Notes: generated by a model not told the origin, from the letters alone. Positions 25,389-33,835 are shown, counted from the first letter of the stretch. The stretch is DNA of 64,000 nt from Nitrincola tapanii (GCF_008368715.1 NZ_SMRS01000002.1:62001-126000); one strand, 5' to 3'. Numbers and translations are program-made.

Positions 25389-26068
25389 ATATTTCTCATC
25401 ATTTTGACGATGCAACCCTAATGGCCTATGCCAGCGGTAGTTTACCGCAAGGAATGGCCCTTTTGGTGGCTTGCCACTTGCATTGGTGCTCCGAGTGCCG
25501 CCAACGAGTACAAGAAGCTGAAGCTATAGGCGGAAGCTTGTTAACGCAAATCGCCCCTTTGCCCCTGGATTCCCAAGCATTGGATCAGGTGTTAGCACGT
25601 CTGGATTTGAATGATCAGGATGTTTTAGGTGATGCCATGGCGGAAGAAGTTTCCGCGCAGATCTTAAAGCCCCAGGTGCAGATCCCCGGTGATATACCTC
25701 CCCCCCTCTATCACTATTTACAAAAACCTTTGGATCAACTGCCTTGGAAACGTCTCGGTTATGGTGCCCATCAGTTGGATCTACATTTAGGGGGGCCTGG
25801 TGCAACCCGTTTGTTACGCTTGGCGCCTGGCGTTTCTGTTCCACATCACAGCCACTCGGGTAGTGAGTTGACCCTGGTACTGCGTGGTTCCTACACCGAT
25901 GAGTTTGGTCGCTTTGCGGCCGGTGATGTAGCAGATCTAGATGGTGAAGCACATCACCAGCCTATCGTGGATACTGATCAAGATTGCATCTGTTTGATCG
26001 CCACCGATGCACCGCTTAAGTTTAGTGGCTTGATGGGACGTTTAGTACAACCTTTAATTGGATTGTAA
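25385..26068 (+). CDS. chrR: Anti-sigma factor ChrR (zinc N-domain plus cupin)
   Basis: A 227-residue ChrR homologue with GTG start overlapping rpoE. The N-terminal anti-sigma domain carries the zinc ligands His6, His31, Cys35 and Cys38 at exactly the positions I recall for Rhodobacter ChrR. The C-terminal cupin (about 100-225) has His154, His156, Glu160 and His190, matching the spacing of the second metal site (H-x-H-x3-E-x29-H). The N-domain binds RpoE; the cupin is needed for response to singlet oxygen, after which ChrR is degraded and RpoE freed. All ligands are present, so the switch should work. Cytoplasmic. Confidence 0.93.
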   Translation: MNISHHFDDATLMAYASGSLPQGMALLVACHLHWCSECRQRVQEAEAIGGSLLTQIAPLPLDSQALDQVLARLDLNDQDVLGDAMAEEVSAQILKPQVQIPGDIPPPLYHYLQKPLDQLPWKRLGYGAHQLDLHLGGPGATRLLRLAPGVSVPHHSHSGSELTLVLRGSYTDEFGRFAAGDVADLDGEAHHQPIVDTDQDCICLIATDAPLKFSGLMGRLVQPLIGL

Positions 26069-26077
26069 TATTTAACT

Positions 26078-27502
26078 ATGAACCTGGTTTGGTTACGTAA
26101 TGATCTGCGCCGGATGGATAATCCGGCGCTTTTTTATGCTTGTGAACACACCGGCCCAGTGGTGGCGCTGGTGACGCTCACCCCTGAACAATGGCGTAGG
26201 CATGATGAGTCGCCTTGGCGTATGGCGCTTTGGCTGCAACAGCTCGCCGCCCTAAGCACCCGTCTAGAGGCCTTGAACATTCCCTTGAGGCTGTTGGAAG
26301 TGCCAACCTTTGCTGAAGTGCCGGATGCCTTGGCTTTGTTATGCCAGGATCTAGGGGTGGAAAATCTCTGGTTCAATTATGAATACCCCTTAAACGAGCG
26401 CCATCGAGATGCTAAGGTTTGTGCACTTCTAGAGCGGCAGGGAGTTCAGTGTCGGGGGTTTCATGCGGAGTTAATCATTCCACCCGGCCAGATACGTAAT
26501 GGCCAGGGCACACCCTTTAAAGTCTTTACTCCCTACAGTCGGCGTTGGCGTCAGGTGTTGCAGCAGCTCTATTTGCAGGCCCCTTTGCCGCTACCGGCTC
26601 GACAAGCACAGGCTGCTTGTGCCAGTGATTCGGTGCCTGCGGCTGAAACTTGGCTCGCCACGCGGTTTGCTGACGCCATTGCGCCGGATTCAACACGCAT
26701 GCATTCGCTCTGGCCTGTTGGTGAGGAGGTGGTACATCAGCGCTTATTGGAGTTTGTGCAGCAGCGGGAACGCCAATATGCGCAGCAGCGCGATTTTCCA
26801 TTTCGTGATCAAACCTCGCGTATCTCGCCTTATCTGACTCTAGGTGCTGTGTCACCACGTCAGTGTTTGTTTGCGCTCATGCAGCAGTATCAGGATGATA
26901 GGTGGCTCGATAGCACCTGGTTAACCGAGTTGATTTGGCGTGAGTTTTATCGCCATTTATTGGTCGATTTTCCAGAACAAAGTCGTTGGCAGCCTTTCCG
27001 ACCCGAGGTGGAAGCTCGTATCCATTGGCAAGAAGATGAGCGTTTGTTTCAAGCCTGGTGTCAGGGGGAGACAGGTTATCCGATCGTGGATGCGGCCATG
27101 AAACAACTCTTAGCCACGGGCTGGATGCATAATCGTTTGCGTATGATCGTCGGTTCCTTTTTGACCAAGCTTTTACGTCAAGATTGGCGTAAAGGGGCGG
27201 CATTTTTTATGCAGCATCTGATCGATGGTGACTTTGCGTCTAACTTAGGTGGCTGGCAATGGTGCGCCTCGGTCGGTGCCGATGCCGCACCTTATTTCCG
27301 TATTTTTAATCCACAGTTACAAAGTGAGAAGTTTGATCCGTCAGGTGAGTTTCTCGCGCAGTGGTTACCCGAGTTGCGCCAAGTCTCTGCTAAAGCACGC
27401 CATTTGCCAGGCGCTGGGCAGGCTTTGGGTCGCCCAGCACCTATTGTGGATTATCGAGCGGCACGTGCAGCGGCCTTAGCCGATTATCAGCAGGCTTCTT
27501 GA
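26078..27502 (+). CDS. phrB: Deoxyribodipyrimidine photolyase
   Basis: A 474-residue class I CPD photolyase/cryptochrome-family flavoprotein. The N-terminal antenna domain begins LVWLRNDLRRMDNPAL. The FAD domain carries the family signatures TWLTELIWREFYRHLL, GYPIVDAAMKQL, TGWMHNRLRMIV and GGWQWCASVGADAAPYFRIFNP, including the tryptophans of the electron-transfer chain. It repairs UV-induced cyclobutane dimers using blue light. It starts 10 bases after chrR, completing the operon rpoE-chrR-phrB, so DNA photorepair is linked with the singlet-oxygen response. Confidence 0.94.
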   Translation: MNLVWLRNDLRRMDNPALFYACEHTGPVVALVTLTPEQWRRHDESPWRMALWLQQLAALSTRLEALNIPLRLLEVPTFAEVPDALALLCQDLGVENLWFNYEYPLNERHRDAKVCALLERQGVQCRGFHAELIIPPGQIRNGQGTPFKVFTPYSRRWRQVLQQLYLQAPLPLPARQAQAACASDSVPAAETWLATRFADAIAPDSTRMHSLWPVGEEVVHQRLLEFVQQRERQYAQQRDFPFRDQTSRISPYLTLGAVSPRQCLFALMQQYQDDRWLDSTWLTELIWREFYRHLLVDFPEQSRWQPFRPEVEARIHWQEDERLFQAWCQGETGYPIVDAAMKQLLATGWMHNRLRMIVGSFLTKLLRQDWRKGAAFFMQHLIDGDFASNLGGWQWCASVGADAAPYFRIFNPQLQSEKFDPSGEFLAQWLPELRQVSAKARHLPGAGQALGRPAPIVDYRAARAAALADYQQAS

Positions 27503-27512
27503 TCGATTCCCA

Positions 27513-28007
27513 TTACAGGACCGCGAGCGCTGCGTCATAGTCCGGCTCTTGCGCGGTTTCTTTCACCTGCTCGGCATGGATGACCTGTCCCTGTTCGTTT
27601 AAGACGAGCACGGCACGAGACATGAGTCCCCGCAGCGGTCCTTCAATAAACACAACACCCAGCTGTGAGCCAGCATCACTGCGGAAGGTGGAGGCCATTT
27701 TGACCTTTTCTAACCCTTCAGCACCGCAAAAACGGCTTTGCGCAAAGGGTAGATCGGCTGAAATACAGAGCACCTGAGTATTCTCCAGGCTGGCGGCCGC
27801 TTCATTAAAACGTCGTACAGACAGTGCACAGGTCGGGGTGTCGATACTGGGAAAAATGTTCAGAACTAAGCGCTGTCCTTGAAAGTCGCTGATTTTAAAG
27901 TCGCTCAGATCATTCGCAGTAAAGTCCACATCTGGGCAAGGCTCACCGAGAGCAGGCAGTTCACCCTGAGTTTGAAAAGGGGTACCGCGCAGAAGAACTT
28001 GGGCCAT
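27513..28007 (-). CDS. tpx: Thiol peroxidase
   Basis: A 164-residue atypical 2-Cys peroxiredoxin. The start ATG at 28005-28007 follows TGAGGTG. Peroxidatic Cys60 is in SIDTPTCALSVRRFN and resolving Cys94 in SRFCGAEG, the positions of Tpx. It reduces hydroperoxides with thioredoxin. It converges on phrB with a gap of 10 bases. The normal Tpx N-terminal strand (VLLRGTPFQTQGELP) is intact. Confidence 0.94.
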   Translation of the reverse strand: MAQVLLRGTPFQTQGELPALGEPCPDVDFTANDLSDFKISDFQGQRLVLNIFPSIDTPTCALSVRRFNEAAASLENTQVLCISADLPFAQSRFCGAEGLEKVKMASTFRSDAGSQLGVVFIEGPLRGLMSRAVLVLNEQGQVIHAEQVKETAQEPDYDAALAVL

Positions 28008-28207
28008 AAACACCTCATTTGAAAAATAAAAGTTGTTTTTATGAGTTTAACAGCCTCCACAATATAGTCGGCGATGAGGAAGTTGTCTCGGTTTTTCAGC
28101 TAGACCCTCGTAAGAAGAGATCCTGCTGGCGGTGTCGAAGTTCGGCACTTGCAATTTTCTACTCAGTCGGCAAACTGATTTAAATTTCAATTGCATAGGT
28201 ATTGGGC

Positions 28208-29539
28208 ATGTCTCAGGCTGTCATGGATTGGTCGCGCTTGTTAAGCAGTAAGCGCTATGGCCATGAGTCTATTCCGCCACAAGAGATCGGTCGTAGTCAT
28301 TTTCATAAAGACCATGATCGCATCATCTTTTCGAGTGCGTTTCGGCGTTTAGGCCGCAAGACCCAAGTACATCCCTTAGCCCTGAATGACCACATTCATA
28401 CGCGTCTTACCCACTCGATTGAAGTGGGTAGCCTCGGTCGTAGCTTAGGGATCCGGGTCGGTGAGTTGATCGCCGACCAACTACCGGACTGGGCCAGCGC
28501 ACATGACTTGGGCATGATCGTACAATCCGCTTGTTTGGCGCATGATATAGGCAATCCACCGTTTGGACATGCCGGTGAATTTGCCATACGTGACTGGTTT
28601 CGCCGCCATGAAGATGATCCACGCTTTATTCCTATGAGTGATGCCGAGCGAATGGATTTGCAAACCTTTGAGGGCAATGCCCAAGGTTTTCGGGTGGTGA
28701 CCCGTATCGAAAATAATCTATTCGACGGTGGTCTGCGTTTGACGTATCCAACCCTGGGCACGCTGTTGAAATACCCCTGGACGGTAGAGCATGCGGGACC
28801 TAAAGGTAAGTTCAGCGTTTTTCACACCGAGGAGGATATCCTGCAAGGCTTGGGCGAGGCGCTGGGGTTGATTCCTTTGGCGCCTAATCGCTGGGCACGC
28901 CATCCTCTGACTTGGTTAATGGAAGCGGCGGATGATATCTGTTATGCCATTCTTGATTTAGAAGATGCGATTGAACTGCAGATTCTGACCTTTGATGAGG
29001 TTAAACCCATCTTGTTGCAGCTCTGCGGAGATTTGGACTTTGATGATGCTATCTTCAATAGCCAGGCTTCGGCACGCCGTAAAATCTCAGCCCTGCGCGG
29101 TAAGGCGATGGAGAATATGGTGAATTCTGCGATATCAGCCTTTTCACAACACTATGATGAAATTATGCAGGGACGTTATCAGGGCGAGCTTCTCCAAGAT
29201 GGTGAAGCGCTGGTGCGCGAAGGGCTGCAAACCGCAAAGCGTGTGGCGCGGGAAAGAGTCTTTCCAAACAACCGTAAAGCGGAATTAGAGGTGGGCGCCT
29301 ACACCACACTGGGTGTGTTATTGGATGCTTTCACCGCCGCTGTCTATGAGTTGCATCAGCAACAGGGACAGAATCTTGGCTACCGCACGGAAAAAATTCT
29401 CAATCTGATGGGGATTCATGCGCCTAAATCGGAGTGGAGCTTATATCAGAGCTACATGCGTGCGCTCGATTTCATTGGAGGGATGACCGATAATTACTGC
29501 CAGTATTTGGCAAAACAGTTTGGAGTGGGTGCCTGTTAA
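28208..29539 (+). CDS. dgt: dGTP triphosphohydrolase-like HD protein
   Basis: A protein of about 443 residues with the HD superfamily metal site: His in TRLTHSIEVG, the HD pair in CLAHDIGNPPFGHAGE, and a later Asp in MEAADDICYAILDLEDA. This is the dGTPase group, which hydrolyses dGTP (or other dNTPs) to deoxynucleoside and tripolyphosphate and so adjusts nucleotide pools or limits phage. The start is taken as ATG 28208; ATG 28223 is also possible and neither has a clear SD. It is followed by yciH after 45 bases. Confidence 0.87.
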   Translation: MSQAVMDWSRLLSSKRYGHESIPPQEIGRSHFHKDHDRIIFSSAFRRLGRKTQVHPLALNDHIHTRLTHSIEVGSLGRSLGIRVGELIADQLPDWASAHDLGMIVQSACLAHDIGNPPFGHAGEFAIRDWFRRHEDDPRFIPMSDAERMDLQTFEGNAQGFRVVTRIENNLFDGGLRLTYPTLGTLLKYPWTVEHAGPKGKFSVFHTEEDILQGLGEALGLIPLAPNRWARHPLTWLMEAADDICYAILDLEDAIELQILTFDEVKPILLQLCGDLDFDDAIFNSQASARRKISALRGKAMENMVNSAISAFSQHYDEIMQGRYQGELLQDGEALVREGLQTAKRVARERVFPNNRKAELEVGAYTTLGVLLDAFTAAVYELHQQQGQNLGYRTEKILNLMGIHAPKSEWSLYQSYMRALDFIGGMTDNYCQYLAKQFGVGAC

Positions 29540-29584
29540 ACAGAAACCTAAACACTTTAATCCGCTGAGTGAGCAGTGAACAGC

Positions 29585-29959
29585 ATGGCATCCTTGCAAG
29601 ATCAGTTACGTGGTTTAGTCTATTCAACCGAAACGGGGCAGCAGTGTCCGGATTGTCGTTGCCCCATCGCGGAATGTGAGTGTGCCCAGCGCGCGGAAGC
29701 CGAGCGTTTGGCGAGTCTAGATGGCGTGGTGCGGATTCGCCGCGAAGTGGCGGGGCGTAAAGGTAAAGGGGTCACCACGTTGAGCGGCATTCCTCTACCC
29801 GAAGTTGAGTTGAAGCAGTTGGCCAAACGTTTAAAGGCCCGTTGCGGGACAGGCGGCAGTCTGAAAGAAGGTGTCATCGAGATTCAGGGTGATCATCGCA
29901 CTTTACTCAAAACCTTGCTTGAAGAGGAAGGTTTTAAGGTTAAGCTGGCAGGAGGTTAG
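29585..29959 (+). CDS. yciH: SUI1/YciH-family translation factor homologue
   Basis: A protein of about 124 residues ending with the eIF1-like core: VVRIRREVAGRKGKGVTTLSG, the GTGGSLKEGVIEIQGDHR segment and the terminal GFKVKLAGG. The N-terminus contains the LVYSTETG motif of YciH. An insert with Cys-x2-Cys-x5-Cys-x-Cys (CPDCRCPIAECEC) could bind a metal and is absent from E. coli YciH. YciH can help proofread initiation complexes. A GTG nine bases upstream is an alternative start. The next gene starts 2 bases after the stop. Confidence 0.88.
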   Translation: MASLQDQLRGLVYSTETGQQCPDCRCPIAECECAQRAEAERLASLDGVVRIRREVAGRKGKGVTTLSGIPLPEVELKQLAKRLKARCGTGGSLKEGVIEIQGDHRTLLKTLLEEEGFKVKLAGG

Positions 29960-29961
29960 TT

Positions 29962-30654
29962 ATGTGGCGGCTTGGCTTGGCGATAGGTTTGATAGGGCTG
30001 AGCGGATCTCTAGCGGCGCAGGTTTACCATTATGTCGATCAGGATGGACGTAAAGTGTATCTGGATCGTTTAAGCCAGGTGCCAGCCGAGTACCGTGATC
30101 AGCTCAAAGAACTGTTTCCGGCACCGGCCATCCCAACGCGTGACTTACAGATACAATCCTCAAACAGCTCAGCCACCGCCAGTGAGCGGCAGCGTTTACA
30201 AGCGCAAATTGCAGAACTGGAACAGCCCATCCGCTTACAACAAAACAGTGTGCGGCTACCGGTGGTTTTACGCCAACAAGGGCGCGAGATCACGCTGAAT
30301 TTAATTTTAGATACCGGAGCATCCATGACGGTGATTCACAGCCGTGCCTTGCACAGCGTGAATCTGCCGACGCAACCTTCAGGTTTTGCACAGGTGGCAG
30401 GAGGGCAGCGTATCGCAACGCGGCGTGCCCAGCCAGAATTATTGCAGGTGGGCCCCTATCCTCTGCACCAGCCTTGGATCCAAATTATCGACTTCATCGG
30501 CCCGGCAGAACATGATGGACTTCTGGGCATGGATTTTTTACAGCAGGCGGAGTATCAGTTGGATCTACCCGGTCAGCGCCTGATCTGGAAACCTCAGGAG
30601 CATCAGCGCTTGCAACAAGCACTGGAGCAGTTGCCCGATGAGGCGATGGATTAG
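29962..30654 (+). CDS. Exported DUF4124 / retropepsin-like aspartic protease
   Basis: A 230-residue protein: a signal peptide (LAIGLIGLSGSLAA), a short DUF4124-like N-terminal unit (QVYHYVDQDGRKVYLDRL), a Gln/Ser-rich linker, then a clan AA retropepsin-like domain from about residue 90 with the active-site motif LDTGASMTV and a downstream GLLGMDFLQQ segment (the Gly-Met-Asp turn of the family). It is probably a single-domain protease acting as a dimer in the periplasm. A GGAGG precedes the ATG and the gene is 2 bases after yciH. Substrate unknown. The last 4 bases overlap the convergent SelW-like gene. Confidence 0.8.
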   Translation: MWRLGLAIGLIGLSGSLAAQVYHYVDQDGRKVYLDRLSQVPAEYRDQLKELFPAPAIPTRDLQIQSSNSSATASERQRLQAQIAELEQPIRLQQNSVRLPVVLRQQGREITLNLILDTGASMTVIHSRALHSVNLPTQPSGFAQVAGGQRIATRRAQPELLQVGPYPLHQPWIQIIDFIGPAEHDGLLGMDFLQQAEYQLDLPGQRLIWKPQEHQRLQQALEQLPDEAMD

Positions 30655-30938
30655 CGGTCGTTATGGCCAAGAGAGCGCTCAGGATCGATCAGGTCACGCA
30701 CTCGCTGCTTCAGAATTTTCGCCTCAGGAAAACCTTCATCGCGTTTGCGTTCCCAAATCAAAACACCGTCGCATTCAATCTCAAACACCCCGCCACGGCC
30801 TGGGATTAAACTCACCTCAGCTAGATCATCGGCAAAGGTGGAGAGCAGCTCTTGAGCTAACCAGGCTGAGCGTAACAACCATTGGCACTGGCAGCAGTAG
30901 GTGATGCGAATAACGGGTTTGTGCGCAGTAGCATTCAT
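30651..30938 (-). CDS. SelT/SelW/SelH-like thioredoxin-fold protein (Rdx family)
   Basis: A 95-residue protein. The start ATG at 30936-30938 has GAGGAAA 5 bases upstream. The redox motif is Cys15-x-x-Cys18 (TYCCQCQW), at the place where animal SelW carries Cys-x-x-Sec, here with cysteine. The sequence then follows the family pattern VSLIPGRGGVFEIECDG and a C-terminal FPEAKILKQRVRDL. The family is thought to perform thiol redox reactions; partners in bacteria are unknown. It is followed, counting along its own strand, by the convergent protease gene, and preceded by the MTHFR-family gene with a 24-base gap. Confidence 0.87.
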   Translation of the reverse strand: MNATAHKPVIRITYCCQCQWLLRSAWLAQELLSTFADDLAEVSLIPGRGGVFEIECDGVLIWERKRDEGFPEAKILKQRVRDLIDPERSLGHNDR

Positions 30939-30962
30939 GAGATTTCCTCGTGAGGCGAGCAC

Positions 30963-31931
30963 TTAAAGTGGATCGAGTTCCAGAGAGCGCTCGGCTAAGG
31001 TTAATTCCAGCGTCGCTTTCAGCAGTCGGTAGAGGTGGATGGCCGCATCGATCTCTTCTTTGCGATTGGTCAGGCTTTCAATATTCAATCCCCAGGCAAG
31101 ATTGAGTCCGGCACAGGCCTCTAAAATCTGTTCCAGGTTGTCTTGGCAGATACGGATGGACTCTGTCAGCGGTTGTTCTGCCTGCAAAATACGTGCTTGT
31201 GTCGCGTCTGGAATCGAGATGCCCAGCCATTGCATAAACTCTAGGGTTTTTGCACTGCCACAGGGGGTGAAGGTCATGATGATACGTTTCGGGGTTTCAC
31301 CTGTCTCTTCACAGAGTTGGGCGTAACTCTGTAAAAGGTCGATGGTGGCTTCGGCGTTATACACGGCCTGTGAGACAAAAAAATCACAACCCTGCTGCGC
31401 TTTTTGTTGTAAGCGTAGGTGTTCGTTGCCCTTACTAGCATGGCGCTCAGCGATGGTGACTCCACCCAGATGATAGTCCTGCGGGTGCTGTGCCAAGACC
31501 TCATAAGCTTGGTTCAAGTTTAAGCGTATCTCGCCCTCAGAGGAAGGACTGCCGACGAGCACAATATGCTGCAAGCCAAAATCACGCTGAGTTTCGTCTA
31601 ACCAAGCTGAAAACTCCTTGGCATCACGTTGCGCAACACTTTTATAGGTCAGAGTTTCATGGCCGGAGCGTTGTGATAGCAAACGCGAGTATTCACGTGG
31701 GTCACGCGTTTCCATGAAAGGAAAGGGACGCGGAGTATCGATACGGCTGCTTTCATCCTGAATGTCGTAAACTATCAAACCATCGTATTCCAGGCTGTCT
31801 AAACGTGCTAACAGCTTGTCGGCAATCTCAAGCATCTGTGCATCATCGGTGCTGCGTTTCGGAGGGGTGGTGCCAATAAAATACACCCCTTGTTGCGGGT
31901 CACTGAATTTGGTGCGGAGTGTTTGAGTCAT
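30963..31931 (-). CDS. Methylenetetrahydrofolate reductase-family protein
   Basis: A 322-residue TIM-barrel protein of the MTHFR superfamily but divergent from MetF. Recognisable elements: EYDGLIVYDIQDESSR at strand 2, LVGSPSSEGE, and YHLGGVTIAERHASKGNEHLRLQQKAQQGCDFFVSQAVY, the family core that includes the GVTI and QxxF segments. MetF reduces 5,10-methylene-THF to 5-methyl-THF with FAD. Conserved residues for FAD are only partly recognisable, so the reaction here is not certain. It is upstream of the SelW-like gene on the minus strand (24-base gap), and a plain sigma-70-like promoter (TACAAT) lies upstream. Confidence 0.75.
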   Translation of the reverse strand: MTQTLRTKFSDPQQGVYFIGTTPPKRSTDDAQMLEIADKLLARLDSLEYDGLIVYDIQDESSRIDTPRPFPFMETRDPREYSRLLSQRSGHETLTYKSVAQRDAKEFSAWLDETQRDFGLQHIVLVGSPSSEGEIRLNLNQAYEVLAQHPQDYHLGGVTIAERHASKGNEHLRLQQKAQQGCDFFVSQAVYNAEATIDLLQSYAQLCEETGETPKRIIMTFTPCGSAKTLEFMQWLGISIPDATQARILQAEQPLTESIRICQDNLEQILEACAGLNLAWGLNIESLTNRKEEIDAAIHLYRLLKATLELTLAERSLELDPL

Positions 31932-32041
31932 CTGCGATGGATTCCGTAGTTCGAATAAATGGCGGTTATTGTAGCAATGATGCTCGATCAGTGCTGCGAC
32001 TTCAGAAGTGAAATCTTTGCTAGGAAAATTGAGGAGGGCTC

Positions 32042-32200
32042 ATGTTGCCAGTGACAAGCTGCTTCATCAACCCGTTTTCTCGGATGCTGATGGCACGTTC
32101 TTCAAAGGAAAAAGAAAAAGTAGGTGAGCCCGCTTTGTACGCGTCACTCAGTGACCTTTACCTTATCGGATCTGGTCTGGATCATCTACTAATTATATGA
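32042..32200 (+). CDS. Candidate small protein (52 aa)
   Basis: ATG at 32042 is preceded by GAGGAGGG with 3-4 bases spacing, unusually strong for this window. The frame encodes 52 residues (starting MLPVTSCFINPFSRM, ending LDHLLII) with a basic centre (RSSKEKEKVGE), and closes at TGA 32198-32200 inside the inverted repeat. It is not recognised. It could be a real small gene, a leader peptide for fic, or the 5' remnant of a gene replaced when fic was acquired. Support is the SD only. Confidence 0.3.
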   Translation: MLPVTSCFINPFSRMLMARSSKEKEKVGEPALYASLSDLYLIGSGLDHLLII

Positions 32201-32213
32201 AAATTAGTAGATG
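32183..32213. repeat. Perfect 12-bp inverted repeat upstream of fic
   Basis: CATCTACTAATT (32183-32194), a 7-base loop ATATGAA, and AATTAGTAGATG (32202-32213). Its centre is about 73 bases before the fic start and it is AT-rich, so it looks like an operator for a dimeric regulator rather than a terminator. The Fic protein has a winged-helix-like C-terminus and might bind here itself (inference). Confidence 0.65.
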
Positions 32214-32270
32214 GACTGGGGATCTGGGTGTACACTCATCTTAGAAAAGTTAGTACGTGAGGCGAATTGC

Positions 32271-33632
32271 ATGAAAATCCCAGTGTCACCTCCGGCACAA
32301 GAGAGGCTCCTCGATATTATCAAAAGCGGTGACGTTGACAAGATCGCGCAGCTTTTCAATAGGTCGATCGGGCCTTGTGATTTTAAAGGGCGTTATTTGC
32401 ACTGGGATAAGCTCAGACATCTGACTATGCCAGAGGGGTATGATACCGAATTGTACTGGCTTGTAATGAGGGACTCTCGGTCGAGGATTTCGAAAGAACT
32501 TCCTTTTCGTGATAAGAGAGGAAATTCGTTTCAGTTTTGTATTCCAGATACTGTGATGAGAGACATACTTTGGATCAGTGAAAATGCCACGGGAGCGATA
32601 CAGGCCGATAGTAAAATCTCAGATCCAAAAACCAAGCAAACCTATCTTATTAATTCGCTCATAGAAGAAGCTATTAATTCCAGCCAATTAGAGGGCGCGT
32701 CTACTACCCGTAGAGTGGCTAAGGAGATGCTTAGAACAGGTAGATCTCCGACAGATCATTCAGAAAAAATGATCCGCAACAACTATAATGCTATGAACTT
32801 CATTAGGGAATATAAAGATGAACTGCTCACAAAATCAATGATTTTAGAGCTGCATAGTCTTGTGACTGAGGGTACCCTTGCAGGGGAGGATTCTGAGAAG
32901 TCAGGTGTATTTCGTGGTAAGAATGATGATATTGGAGTCTACTCTCATGATGATAAATTGCTCCATACTCCGCCATCGCCAGATGAGCTTGACGATCGGA
33001 TTCAGATGATATGTGATTTTGTAAATGCTGACTGTGATAAAGAAAGTCAGTTTATACCCCCCGTCATAAAAGCAATTGTTGTGCATTTTATGATAGGTTA
33101 TGACCATCCTTTTGTTGATGGAAATGGTAGAACCGCTCGTGCACTTTTTTATTGGATTATGGCGAGGGAGGGATACTGGTTGATGGAGTATATTTCCATT
33201 TCCAGGGTGATAAAAATGGCACCCGCTCAGTATATGTACGCATATCTTCATACCGAAACGGATGGTAATGATGTTACATATTTTATTATTCATCAGCTTG
33301 AAGTTATAAAAAAAGCTATAAGAGATCTTCATAGTTATCTTGCGAATAAAACCGAAGAATATAGATTGGCTGCTAGTTTATTGGAGAAATCAAAGCTAAG
33401 TGGTGTTTTAAATCATAGACAGCTTGGTTTGCTGAAAAATGCACTCGATAACCCAGGGCAAGAGTACACGATTAAGTCTCATCAAAATTCGCACGGGGTA
33501 GCATATCAAACAGCGCGGACAGACTTGCTTGCTCTGTCTGACGACTTCAAACTATTGAGAAAGTATAAGGTCGCTAAGACAGATGTTTTTGTTGCGCCGC
33601 CAAATTTGATTGAAATAATTAAGAACGGATAG
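32271..33632 (+). CDS. Fic-domain AMP-transferase (class II, N-terminal inhibitory helix)
   Basis: A 453-residue Fic protein with start ATG 32271 (GTGAGGCG upstream). The active-site motif is HPFVDGNGRTAR (279-290) with catalytic His279 and all conserved Gly/Asn/Arg residues, so it should transfer AMP (or another nucleotide moiety) from ATP to a target hydroxyl. An inhibitory motif S-x3-E-G (Ser137-Glu141-Gly142, SSQLEG) lies N-terminal to the Fic core, defining the self-inhibited class II. The C-terminal 90 residues (SGVLNHRQLGLLKNAL and later AYQTARTDLLALSD) look like a winged helix. The gene is distinctly AT-richer than its neighbours with ATA/AGA codons, a sign of transfer. Target unknown. 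Confidence 0.9.
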   Translation: MKIPVSPPAQERLLDIIKSGDVDKIAQLFNRSIGPCDFKGRYLHWDKLRHLTMPEGYDTELYWLVMRDSRSRISKELPFRDKRGNSFQFCIPDTVMRDILWISENATGAIQADSKISDPKTKQTYLINSLIEEAINSSQLEGASTTRRVAKEMLRTGRSPTDHSEKMIRNNYNAMNFIREYKDELLTKSMILELHSLVTEGTLAGEDSEKSGVFRGKNDDIGVYSHDDKLLHTPPSPDELDDRIQMICDFVNADCDKESQFIPPVIKAIVVHFMIGYDHPFVDGNGRTARALFYWIMAREGYWLMEYISISRVIKMAPAQYMYAYLHTETDGNDVTYFIIHQLEVIKKAIRDLHSYLANKTEEYRLAASLLEKSKLSGVLNHRQLGLLKNALDNPGQEYTIKSHQNSHGVAYQTARTDLLALSDDFKLLRKYKVAKTDVFVAPPNLIEIIKNG

Positions 33633-33835
33633 GCTCCTCTCCAAGAGGTGTTTCTGTGGGTAAGGGATGCTGGCAGATTGCACTGAATTAATCACAGTGA
33701 GCATCTTCTGTTCAAGAGTTCGGCGCTCCAGCCGCTATACTTAAAATCAAATGACCCTTCATGCCCATTTTGTTTTATGGGGTAGTCTGTCAAACACGAG
33801 GGGAATGCCGTTCAATCCTGTAGAGGAGTCGTGCT

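Larger units (their letters stand above)
31932..32270. other. 339-base intergenic region before fic
   Basis: Contains the MTHFR-family promoter region (to about 31990), a candidate 52-codon reading frame with a strong SD (32042-32200), and a perfect 12-bp inverted repeat (32183-32213). No tRNA, IS end or other gene remnant was recognised. Confidence 0.6.

Noticed and set aside
32091-32110. A TGGCAC-like sigma-54 promoter half-site in the region before fic
   Set aside because: The matching TTGC element at the proper distance is missing (TTCA instead).
32901-33332. A 143-residue minus-strand frame within fic
   Set aside because: AT-rich antisense of a well-supported gene with no SD or motif.
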